Positions 8,208-14,597 of a stretch of DNA of 22,624 bases are shown here, piece after piece (within the stretch, counting starts at the first letter, position 1; each line of letters starts with the position of its first letter). The translations under genes were made by a program, and so were the position numbers. The stretch is from CAZFAT01 sp964517075 (GTDB lineage: Bacteria > Acidobacteriota > Vicinamibacteria > Vicinamibacterales > SCN-69-37), in contig CAZFAT010000261.1 in the NCBI GenBank assembly GCA_964517075.1, positions 1-22,624 of the forward strand. Reading direction: 5' to 3'. A model generated the notes under the pieces. The model did no database searches, had not been told where the DNA came from, and worked only from the letters and a program-made list of their open reading frames with translations.

Positions 8208-8660
8208 CTACTTCATCGGCGAATAGTCCGTGGGCGTCAGGAACACCGACACCACGCCGCCCGGCCTGACCGTCAGCGGTCCGTTCACCTCGGACGCCGC
8301 GCGGGCCTTCTGCCAGTCGGGATCAGCCTGGAACGCCGCCCAGCTCTTCTTCGCGGCCTCACGGCTCTGATGCGCGATGAGATAGGTGAGCGTGTTCTGC
8401 GACGTCGGCGCGTCCTGGGGCGTCCAGTAGCCGATGTTCGTGATGCCGTGCTTCTTGAAGAGCGCGAGCGTGTGGTCGCGGAAACGCGCGTTGAGGGCAT
8501 CGAGCTTGCCCTCCGGCGCCGTGTAGGTGCGCAATTCGAACACCCGATTGGCCGTCTGGGCCGTCACGGCCGGCGGCGCCACGATCGTCGCATGAACGGC
8601 CAGGCCGGCGACGAACGCCGCGGCCGCGATGAGCAGAACCGATCCTCTGTGCATGGGCAT
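8208..8660 (-). CDS. Exported NIPSNAP family protein
   Basis: The start chosen is the ATG at 8660 (MPMHRGSVLLIAAAAF), preceded by a GGGAG box 8 bases away; the frame runs far upstream but that part is not protein-like and overlaps the divergent gene. This gives 150 residues: a signal anchor at about 6-28, then a NIPSNAP ferredoxin-like alpha/beta barrel starting VFELRTYTAPEGKLDALNAR, with ALFKKHGITNIGYWTP and TYLIAHQSREAAKKSWAAF. NIPSNAP domains are small dimeric barrels without a single agreed enzymatic role. It lies 73 bases upstream of the lectin-like gene on the same strand and may begin that transcript. Confidence 0.85.
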   Translation of the reverse strand: MPMHRGSVLLIAAAAFVAGLAVHATIVAPPAVTAQTANRVFELRTYTAPEGKLDALNARFRDHTLALFKKHGITNIGYWTPQDAPTSQNTLTYLIAHQSREAAKKSWAAFQADPDWQKARAASEVNGPLTVRPGGVVSVFLTPTDYSPMK

Positions 8661-8733
8661 GGGGGGGTCTCCCTGGGCGAACACGAAATCACCGGAAGTA
8701 TAGTCCGCGCCGGGTTTGCTACTGTGTCGGGCG

Positions 8734-9369
8734 ATGCGCTGGACCGTGCTCTGGGTCGTGGTCGTCGCCCTCGTCCTGATCCCGTTCTTCCTGTTCGAGG
8801 ACTGGTTCACCGGTCTCGCCCTGCAGATCGCGAGCGGCACCACGTCGCGCCGCACGGCCGCCGCGCTCGCCGGCGGGCTGTTGACCTTCGACGTCTTCTT
8901 GCCGGTGCCGTCGAGTCTCGTCTCCGCCGGGGCCGGTGTGGTCCTGGGCTTCTGGCCGGCGACGGCCCTCATCTGGTCCAGCATGACGCTGGCCTGCCTG
9001 CTGGGCTATGGCTTCGGCCGGGGGGCGGCCGGCGCCGCGCGGCGCTTCGTGGGGGAAGCCGGCATCGCGCGCGCCACCCGCCTGGCGGCCGACTACGGCA
9101 ACTACGCCATCGCGCTCTGCCGACCGGTTCCCGTCCTCGCCGAGGCCAGCATCATCGTCGCCGGCCTCGTGCGGGCGCCGCTCGCGCGCTTTCTTCCCGT
9201 CGTGCTCTGGTCCAATCTCGGCATTGCGCTCGTCTACGCCGCGATCGGGGCCTTCGCCATGCGCGTGCAGTCGTTCGTGCTGGCGTTTCTCGGCGCGCTC
9301 CTCGTGCCCGGCCTGGCGATTCTGGTGTCGCGCCTCTGGCTGGGGCGGCGGGGGAACGGCAGCGCGTAG
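8734..9369 (+). CDS. VTT/DedA-like (TVP38/TMEM64) membrane protein
   Basis: From the ATG at 8734 the protein has 211 residues; a TTG at 8716 in frame is less likely. Hydrophobic helices are seen at about 3-20, 48-75, 82-100, 145-165 and 180-200. The middle carries the family pattern PVPSSLVSAGAGVVLGFWPA followed by a glycine-rich helix, YGFGRGAAG, and the later CRPVPVLAEASIIVAG segment, typical of VTT (SNARE-associated) proteins. DedA/VTT proteins are lipid scramblases or flippases in the cytoplasmic membrane; which lipid is moved here is unknown. The gene is divergent from the NIPSNAP gene, with a 73-base gap for both promoters, and ends just before a twin-hairpin repeat. Confidence 0.85.
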   Translation: MRWTVLWVVVVALVLIPFFLFEDWFTGLALQIASGTTSRRTAAALAGGLLTFDVFLPVPSSLVSAGAGVVLGFWPATALIWSSMTLACLLGYGFGRGAAGAARRFVGEAGIARATRLAADYGNYAIALCRPVPVLAEASIIVAGLVRAPLARFLPVVLWSNLGIALVYAAIGAFAMRVQSFVLAFLGALLVPGLAILVSRLWLGRRGNGSA

Positions 9370-9370
9370 G

Positions 9371-9414
9371 CGCAGGCCTTCAGGCCTGCGGTCCGCCGGA
9401 CTGAAGCCCGGCGG
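9371..9414. repeat. Twin-hairpin intergenic repeat, likely bidirectional terminator
   Basis: Two adjacent hairpins fill the gap between convergent genes. The first is CGCAGGCC-TTCA-GGCCTGCG at 9371-9390 (8-bp perfect stem). The second pairs CCGCCGG (9393-9399) with CCGGCGG (9408-9414). Both loops contain a CTTCAG/CTGAAG core, in opposite orientations. From memory, similar elements are dispersed in Acidobacteriota genomes. Its position right after both stop codons fits transcription termination, although there is no T-run. Confidence 0.75.
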
Positions 9415-10794
9415 CTACGTGGCACCCAGGTGCCGCAGGATCAGCTCGTACACATCCACCGACGCCATCCGATCGCCGTCGAACAGATCGCTCCGACGGC
9501 TGATGACCACCGGTCCGTCGTCCCCCACGTCGTCCGGGCGGCCGTGGGAGCCACGGATGAGCGAGGCGTCGAGCGGAATGACGTCGAGGAGCGATCGGAA
9601 GCCCAGCGATCGCTTGAGCAGCTTCCAGCCGACCGTGAGCGCGGGTATCCGAATCGCCGGGTCGAGCACCAGCTCCACGGGGTCGTAGCCAGGTTTGCGA
9701 TGGATATCGACGGTGCGCGCGTAATCCGGCGCGCGCCGGTCGTCCAGCCAGTAGTAGTACGTGAACCAGGCGTTGGGTTTGGCCACGGCGATGAGGTCGC
9801 CGCTGCGGGCGTGAGCGACGTGATACGCGGGCTGTTCCCCGGGGCCCAGCACGAAATCGATCCCGGGGGTGCTTTCGAGGATGTTCCGCACGAGCTGCGC
9901 CTTGTCGGGCCGATTGACATAGACGTGCGCCACCTGATGGTCGGCGACCGCGAACGCCGCGCTGGCGCCCGGGTCAAGCATCTCGAGGCCGCGCTCGTCG
10001 CGGACGGCCAGCAGGTCGTGCGCCCGAAGCGCGCGGTTCACGTGGACGGGCACGGACACCTCACACAGCCCGTATTCCGAGAGCACGACGACGGTGGCGC
10101 CTGCGGCTTCATAGAAACGGATGAGGTCGAGCGTGATGGCGGCGACATCGCGGAGATCTCCGTCGATCGCCGGATCCGAGACGCCCCGCCGCTGCAGGTT
10201 GTAGTCGAGGTGCGGCAGGTAGACCAGTGTCAGCGTGGGGTGGTGCTTCTCGTCGACCCGCTTCGCCGCGTCGGCAATCCACTGCGTGGATCGCACTGAC
10301 GCCCTCGGGCCCCAGAACTCGAAGAGCGGGAACGCGCCGAGCGCGGACTGCAGGTCGTCCCTGAGTCCGGGCGGCGAGGTGTACACGTCCGGGATCTTGC
10401 GGCCGTCGGCCGGGTACATCGGTCGCGGCGTGACCGAGTAATCGGCCGACGAATACATGTTGAACCACCAGAACAGGTTCGCGCAGGTGAACGAGGGGTC
10501 GGCTGCGCGGGCGGCGTCCCAGATTCTCGGCGCCTGAACCAGCCCGTCGGCCTGCTTCCAGAAGCGTACCTCGCGCTCGTCCCGCGCGTACCACCCGTTG
10601 GCGACAATGCCGTGCCGCTCGGGATAGCAGCCCGTCAGGTAGTCGGTCTGGGCCGTGCACGTCACCGCGGGGAACGCCGGGCGAATGCGCGCCTGACGGC
10701 CCTCACGCGCCCATTCGGCCAGGCCTCGCATCGGCGGCCGGCCGAGCAGCCGCGGCGTGAGGCCGACGACGTTCAGCACGACGGTTCGGGGCAT
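9415..10794 (-). CDS. eboF: EboF-like nucleotide pyrophosphatase/phosphodiesterase (alkaline phosphatase superfamily)
   Basis: The 459-residue protein has the type I phosphodiesterase/nucleotide pyrophosphatase fold. Thr45 in FPAVTCTAQTDYLTG is the expected nucleophile, followed by CYPERHGIVANGWY, and later YLPHLDYNLQRRG and DHQVAHVYV with metal-ligand His and Asp. The N-terminal strand reads VVLNVVGLTP, with Val10 where related enzymes have a metal-binding Asp. The C-terminal SHGRPDD contributes another His. As the last gene of the ebo-type set it overlaps the eboE stop by one base (TGATG), so co-translation is likely. The family presumably hydrolyses a phosphodiester or phosphate from a cluster intermediate; the substrate is unknown. 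No signal peptide is visible. Confidence 0.88.
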   Translation of the reverse strand: MPRTVVLNVVGLTPRLLGRPPMRGLAEWAREGRQARIRPAFPAVTCTAQTDYLTGCYPERHGIVANGWYARDEREVRFWKQADGLVQAPRIWDAARAADPSFTCANLFWWFNMYSSADYSVTPRPMYPADGRKIPDVYTSPPGLRDDLQSALGAFPLFEFWGPRASVRSTQWIADAAKRVDEKHHPTLTLVYLPHLDYNLQRRGVSDPAIDGDLRDVAAITLDLIRFYEAAGATVVVLSEYGLCEVSVPVHVNRALRAHDLLAVRDERGLEMLDPGASAAFAVADHQVAHVYVNRPDKAQLVRNILESTPGIDFVLGPGEQPAYHVAHARSGDLIAVAKPNAWFTYYYWLDDRRAPDYARTVDIHRKPGYDPVELVLDPAIRIPALTVGWKLLKRSLGFRSLLDVIPLDASLIRGSHGRPDDVGDDGPVVISRRSDLFDGDRMASVDVYELILRHLGAT

Positions 10795-11996
10795 CAGGCC
10801 TGCCGCCAGGTGGACAGCACCCAGTCGTACTCGCGGCCGATGGACTCCAGGAGATCGCCTTTCAGCGGCGGGGGCAGGACGTCCCAGGTGTAGGTCTCAA
10901 TCTCGAGATGCGTCGTGGCGGGACGATCGCGAAGGGATCGCAGCATGCGCGCGACGTCCTGCTGGGTGGATTGCAGCCCGTCGTAGTCGCTCGTGAAGAG
11001 CGGAACGTGAAAGTGAATCCGCCACTCGCTGCCTGGAGGTTCCGCCGCAAGCAGGGCCTCGGGCAGATCGGGGAAGTGCTGCAGGTCGTGGCCGCGCCGC
11101 TGGATGACCTGGTGAAGATAGGTCGAGTCGGCGAAGGTGCGAAGCCGATCGAGCACGGGCGCCGCCGCGTCCGGATCGCCCGGGATGGTCGCGCGCAGCG
11201 CGGAGCTCAATTGCACGCGGCCGATGCGAATGCCGGCGGCCGCGATTTGCGCCATCGCCGCCAGAGGGTCCTCATACTCGACGGCAAAGTGACAGCAATC
11301 GAAGCAGAGCTGAATGTGGTCGCGCAGGTGCTCGCGGGCCTCGGCGGCCCCGCAGCCGATCGCCGCCGCCAGCCGGCGCGATGCTTCGCCGAAGACACGC
11401 GTTTCGAAGAAGCCGATGGCCTCCTCGGTGTTCTCAATCGTGCAGTCGGGCTCGGGCTCGATGTCGAGGTGGATGAGCTTCCCGTGGTCTCGGCGAATGG
11501 CGACGAGCGCCTCGGCGACGCGCACCAGGTGGCGAATCACGGGCGACCAGTCGCCCGTGCCGGTCATCCAGGCCTTGTAGGAGATGGGTGCGGTGGACAC
11601 GCCCCCATCGAGACCCTCGGGCAGCAGCCGGCGGAGGACTTCGATGAGATCCAGCGTGTAGCGGAGCCGCGCCTCGTCGCGCCAGTCCGGGGCATACACG
11701 TCCGCTTTGACGACCGATCGATGAAACGGCCCGTACGGGAATCCGTTGATGATCGCGACGTAGAGCCCTTCACGCTGGAGGAAACGGGCGAAGTCGTCGA
11801 ATCCGGTCGCCAGGAGCTCGCGGGCCTCGCGGGCCGAGAGGCGGAGACCCAGGCCGAACGGCGCGTGCGGCGCGAACCGCCGCTTGAGCGGAGGCGCATA
11901 CCGCGCCACGTTGGCCGCCACCTCGGCCCAGCCGTTGCCGGGGTGGATATTCGTGCAGTAGGTCAGGTGCACCGGGCTGTCAGGGGCAATCTGCAA
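10794..11996 (-). CDS. eboE: Metabolite traffic protein EboE (xylose-isomerase-like TIM barrel)
   Basis: The 400-residue protein opens with VHLTYCTNIHPGNGWAEV, the characteristic start of EboE. Further TIM-barrel metal-site candidates are HLDIEPEPDCTIENTEEAIG, IQLCFDCCHFAVEYED and RIHFHVPLF, followed by HLEIETYTWDVLP. This fold includes xylose isomerase and AP endonuclease 2; EboE's reaction is not known. In cyanobacteria, ebo genes are linked to moving the scytonemin precursor to the periplasm. The start taken is a TTG at 11996 with AGGTG just ahead; a GTG at 11972, directly at VHLTYC, is a serious alternative. The stop overlaps the eboF start by one base. Upstream lies a tandem repeat and then the carbonic anhydrase gene. 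Confidence 0.92.
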   Translation of the reverse strand: MQIAPDSPVHLTYCTNIHPGNGWAEVAANVARYAPPLKRRFAPHAPFGLGLRLSAREARELLATGFDDFARFLQREGLYVAIINGFPYGPFHRSVVKADVYAPDWRDEARLRYTLDLIEVLRRLLPEGLDGGVSTAPISYKAWMTGTGDWSPVIRHLVRVAEALVAIRRDHGKLIHLDIEPEPDCTIENTEEAIGFFETRVFGEASRRLAAAIGCGAAEAREHLRDHIQLCFDCCHFAVEYEDPLAAMAQIAAAGIRIGRVQLSSALRATIPGDPDAAAPVLDRLRTFADSTYLHQVIQRRGHDLQHFPDLPEALLAAEPPGSEWRIHFHVPLFTSDYDGLQSTQQDVARMLRSLRDRPATTHLEIETYTWDVLPPPLKGDLLESIGREYDWVLSTWRQA

Positions 11997-12037
11997 GGCA
12001 CCTGATCTTGCCCGTTCAGGGGGCGGGGCTCAAGGGC

Positions 12038-12075
12038 GGGTTCCAAGGGTCGAGGGTTCCAGGGTTCGAAGGGTC
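12038..12075. repeat. Degenerate 8-bp tandem repeat
   Basis: Successive octamers read GGGTTCCA, AGGGTCGA, GGGTTCCA, GGGTTCGA, then a partial AGGGTC. They lie between the carbonic anhydrase gene, whose stop codon is at the repeat's edge, and eboE. The units differ from those at 1054-1081 and 13408-13450, but the position is similar: a spacer directly beside a stop codon. Confidence 0.7.
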
Positions 12076-12697
12076 ACGCCTCGTCGTCGAAGAACTCAAC
12101 CTCACCCGTCTCGAGCGAGTACTCGGCGCCAACCACCAGCAGGCCGTCGATCCGGATGAGTTGCTCGAGGACGTCCGATCCGTGGCGCAGCTGGTGCGTC
12201 GAGGCGCGGATATTGGCGCGCACGGCTTCGCGAACCAGCGCCTCCGGATCGCGCGCCAGGTCGGTCGAGAGCAACGGTTCCACCGAGGGACGCACGCGGT
12301 CCACGATCGACCGGAGGTTTCGCGACTGGCCTTCGGTCGGCCGCCCGAGCTCCTCGAGCGTGGCGAGAATCGCGCCGCAGCGCGAGTGGCCGAGCACGAC
12401 GACGAGCCGGGTGCCGAAGCGCTCGGCGGCGAACTCGACGCTGCCGACCTGCGACGGGGCGACGATGTTGCCAGCGACACGGATGACGAAGAGGTCGCCC
12501 AGCCCCTGATCGAAGACCAGTTCGGCCGGTACGCGCGAGTCCGAACAGCCGAGGATGATGGCAAACGGCGCCTGGCCGGCGGTCAGCTCGATCCGGCGCG
12601 CCGGGTCGGTGAGCGCGCCACGGTCCCGGACATTGGCCACAAACCGGCGGTTGCCCTCGCCGAGTCGGCGGAGGGCGTCAGTGCCAGAAGCCGTCAT
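12074..12697 (-). CDS. Beta-class carbonic anhydrase
   Basis: The 207-residue protein has complete beta-carbonic anhydrase signatures: CSDSR at 51-55 (zinc ligand Cys51, Asp53-Arg55 dyad) and HSRCGA at 104-109 (zinc ligands His104 and Cys107), with FVIRVAGNIV between them. It interconverts CO2 and bicarbonate, presumably in the cytosol as no signal peptide is seen. The length and the ending LLVVGAEYSLETGEVEFFD are normal for the family. It starts at an ATG with only a weak ribosome binding site. It lies inside the ebo-type cluster together with a PilZ gene, but nothing in known ebo biology requires it, so it may be an insertion or a cargo gene. Confidence 0.95.
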   Translation of the reverse strand: MTASGTDALRRLGEGNRRFVANVRDRGALTDPARRIELTAGQAPFAIILGCSDSRVPAELVFDQGLGDLFVIRVAGNIVAPSQVGSVEFAAERFGTRLVVVLGHSRCGAILATLEELGRPTEGQSRNLRSIVDRVRPSVEPLLSTDLARDPEALVREAVRANIRASTHQLRHGSDVLEQLIRIDGLLVVGAEYSLETGEVEFFDDEA

Positions 12698-12772
12698 TGA
12701 GCGAGAGCGCGACGGGCGGGAAGGAGATGGACAACCCGCGTGCAGCGTATCAGACCACCGGGTGACGACCGA
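12698..12772. other. Spacer between PilZ and carbonic anhydrase genes
   Basis: This 75-base gap would hold any promoter and leader for the carbonic anhydrase gene. I see no clear -10/-35 pair and no hairpin, so readthrough from the PilZ gene is possible. Confidence 0.4.
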
Positions 12773-13150
12773 TCAGTCCTCCACCCTCTCCTCCCACTCG
12801 GCTGTCACACGCGTGCCAATCCACGAAGCCAGCGCCGTCAGGTCGTCGGGCGCCATCTCGGCAAACTGCACGCTGAAGCCAATCCCCGGATCGACGGCCC
12901 GCACCTCACCGTTCAGATGGAGCGTCTGCCCCTGGTCGGTGATGAACGTGATGGTCAGCTGCGATCCGCGGGGAGGCGCGCTCAGACTGTTGACGTAACA
13001 GCCGTCGGCGCTGAGGTCGGGGACGCGGCAGGCAGGGCCCGACGCGCCGCTCCACGTGGCACTGAAGGGGCCGCTCACGCGCGGTGCGCGACGTCGCTCG
13101 CGGGTGATGAGTCGCAGACGCGGTCTGGTCAACGGTGTGGCCTGATTCAT
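12773..13150 (-). CDS. PilZ domain protein
   Basis: The start chosen is the ATG at 13150 with a good AGGAG box 5 bases ahead, giving 125 residues. The open frame continues upstream to 14356, but that part is a shadow of eboB. The c-di-GMP binding motifs are in place: RRAPR (R20-x3-R24) and D45-x-S47-x2-G50 in DLSADGCYV, followed by a beta-barrel with QLTITFITDQGQTLHLNGEV and GIGFSVQFAEM. A free-standing PilZ domain normally acts as a c-di-GMP-responsive adaptor. It lies in the same direction as the ebo-type genes and 75 bases before the carbonic anhydrase gene, so c-di-GMP could affect a neighbouring process, but no partner can be named. Confidence 0.9.
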   Translation of the reverse strand: MNQATPLTRPRLRLITRERRRAPRVSGPFSATWSGASGPACRVPDLSADGCYVNSLSAPPRGSQLTITFITDQGQTLHLNGEVRAVDPGIGFSVQFAEMAPDDLTALASWIGTRVTAEWEERVED

Positions 13151-13407
13151 AAGGCTCCTGCCTGGCGGACACCTGGACGGCCGTTCTTGCACGCCGAGCC
13201 GCGTCACAGTTTCGTAACGAGGCACGTCCATCCGGTCTTCGACTGACTTCGGAGCAAGACAAGTGCCGCGTGCAAGTCGTCCGAGGTGGCCAGAGTCGTC
13301 TCTGGCGGACAACTCTGCCCGCTTCCGTGGTGACCTTAGGGCGCTGCGAGGCAGAGTTTTGATGCCGGCGGACTTGAACGGGCCGCGAGGTGGGGGCGAC
13401 GGGATTT
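13151..13407. other. Intergenic region upstream of PilZ gene
   Basis: This is the longest non-coding stretch of the window. It must contain the PilZ leader and probably its promoter. One perfect 7-bp hairpin, GCCAGAG-TCGT-CTCTGGC, occurs at 13289-13306, about 145 bases past the eboB stop, and could act as a weak terminator or RNA structure. I looked for a c-di-GMP riboswitch because of the PilZ gene and found no convincing match. Confidence 0.45.
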
Positions 13408-13450
13408 CAACTTCGAAATCTCTAACGTCTGGCTTCCAACGTCCGACTTC
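13408..13450. repeat. Degenerate ~14-bp tandem repeat after eboB stop
   Basis: Two clear 14-base units, TAACGTCTGGCTTC (13423-13436) and CAACGTCCGACTTC (13437-13450), match at 11 of 14 positions; a looser unit precedes them. The repeat reaches the eboB stop codon. It marks the junction between eboB and the PilZ/carbonic anhydrase pair. Confidence 0.6.
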
Positions 13451-14283
13451 TATCCGACCGCTACCCGCGTGTCCACGCCCGGCGGGACGTGGAACTTGGG
13501 CGACTGGCTGAGGAACCGAATCGGGTTCTCGAGGACGACCCGCTGGATGAGGTCCTCGGCATGCTGGCGCCGGCGCATCTCCATCACGAAGCGCGGGACC
13601 GCGACGGGATCGCTCGGGCCCCAGTCGCACGCGCCCGCCACGAGGATGCGGTCGGGCCCGTAGCGTTCGATGACGTCGACGGCGCGTGGCGCCGAGATCT
13701 TGGTTTGCGGGTAGAGCGTCAGCCCCGCCCAGAAGCCGTGCTCGAGAATCATCTCGATCGTGTGCTCCTCGGCGTGATCCACGAGGACATGGCCCGCCTC
13801 GAGATCGCGATAGCGTGTGAGGACGTCCACCGAGATGCGCGTGCCCTTGTACTTGTCCTCGAGGTGCGGCGTGTGAATCAGGATGAGCTGCCGGTGTTCG
13901 AGCGCCAGCTCGACCTGCTCGGTGTAGGTCTGGATCTCGTTGCGCGTGATGCGGTTCAGGCCAATCTCGCCGACGCCCAGCACGGTCGGCAGCCCGAGCA
14001 GCTTCGGGATGCGCTGGAGCACGTCGCGTGAGAGGGCGCGGTTGTCCGACTCCTTGGGATTCATGCCGAGCCAGGTGTAGTGCGCGATGCCGTACTGGGC
14101 CGCGCGCTTCGGCTCGAAGTCGGTGAGCTGTCGGAAGTAGTCCTCCATGCCCTCCGCGCTCGACCGATCCCAGCCGGCCCAGAATGCCGGTTCGGTGACG
14201 GCCACGCAGCCCGTCAGCGCGAGCTGCGCGTAGTCGTCGGTCGTCCGCGAGACCATGTGCGCGTGGTGATCGATGTATTTCAT
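13450..14283 (-). CDS. eboB: EboB-like TatD-family metal-dependent hydrolase
   Basis: The 277-residue protein starts MKYIDHHAHM and keeps the amidohydrolase/TatD metal site: H7 and H9 in HHAH, E106 in GVGEIGLN, H137 in LIHTPH, H170 in VDHAEEH and D220 in GACDWGP. TatD proteins are metal-dependent hydrolases or nucleases; EboB is an offshoot found in ebo clusters with unknown substrate. The ATG overlaps the stop of the small upstream gene by four bases (ATGA), indicating translational coupling with the eboC-eboD-small-protein group. The stop lies at the edge of a low-complexity repeat, so the last two or three residues may derive from it. Confidence 0.9.
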   Translation of the reverse strand: MKYIDHHAHMVSRTTDDYAQLALTGCVAVTEPAFWAGWDRSSAEGMEDYFRQLTDFEPKRAAQYGIAHYTWLGMNPKESDNRALSRDVLQRIPKLLGLPTVLGVGEIGLNRITRNEIQTYTEQVELALEHRQLILIHTPHLEDKYKGTRISVDVLTRYRDLEAGHVLVDHAEEHTIEMILEHGFWAGLTLYPQTKISAPRAVDVIERYGPDRILVAGACDWGPSDPVAVPRFVMEMRRRQHAEDLIQRVVLENPIRFLSQSPKFHVPPGVDTRVAVG

Positions 14284-14597
14284 GGCCGCCCTCCGCCCGC
14301 CGAGGGGTCGAACGCGCCCTGCGCGCTCTTGCGGTCGAGCGCGGCCAGCGGTTCACTCGAGGGATCGCTCAGCAGCATCTGAATCTGGATCAGCCGGTCC
14401 GGCTGGCCGCCTGCCAGCACGTGCAGCGCGTCCGCCAGGGCCCGCATCCGGAAGTCCCTCCCGGCGAGCCCGGGCTCGGCCCGGTCCACGCGGTCGAGGA
14501 ACGCGGCGATCTCCAGCAGGCGCGTGCGGTTTTCGATGAAGTACTCGTCCACGATCGCCGTGGGACTGAGCGGGGAGCGGGAAGACTGGGCCGTCAT
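14280..14597 (-). CDS. Small conserved ebo-cluster protein, unknown function
   Basis: This 105-residue protein overlaps the eboD stop by four bases and the eboB start by four bases, which strongly supports it as a real gene. It is mostly helical by appearance, without cysteines or membrane segments. Notable segments are EYFIENRTRLLEIAAFLDRV and DFRMRALADALHVLAGGQ, then IQMLLSDPSSEPLAALDRK, ending in a Gly/Pro-rich tail. It takes the place where EboA might be expected, but it is shorter than the EboA proteins I recall and I cannot see clear homology. From memory, similar short proteins also occur in Planctomycetota; this is unverified. Confidence 0.8.
   Translation of the reverse strand: MTAQSSRSPLSPTAIVDEYFIENRTRLLEIAAFLDRVDRAEPGLAGRDFRMRALADALHVLAGGQPDRLIQIQMLLSDPSSEPLAALDRKSAQGAFDPSAGGGRP

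Noticed and set aside
8022..9404. 460-codon open frame on plus
   Set aside because: Overlaps lectin-like and NIPSNAP genes antisense and the VTT gene in another frame; composition is typical of GC-rich non-coding frames.
13151..13407. Possible c-di-GMP riboswitch ahead of the PilZ gene
   Set aside because: The leader lacks the conserved GEMM core and paired stems by eye; only an unrelated 7-bp hairpin is present.
13151..14356. Upstream extension of the PilZ frame to a 527-codon open frame on minus
   Set aside because: The extension overlaps eboB on the same strand in another frame, has Arg/Pro/Gly-rich shadow composition, and the ATG at 13150 has its own AGGAG box followed by the PilZ domain.
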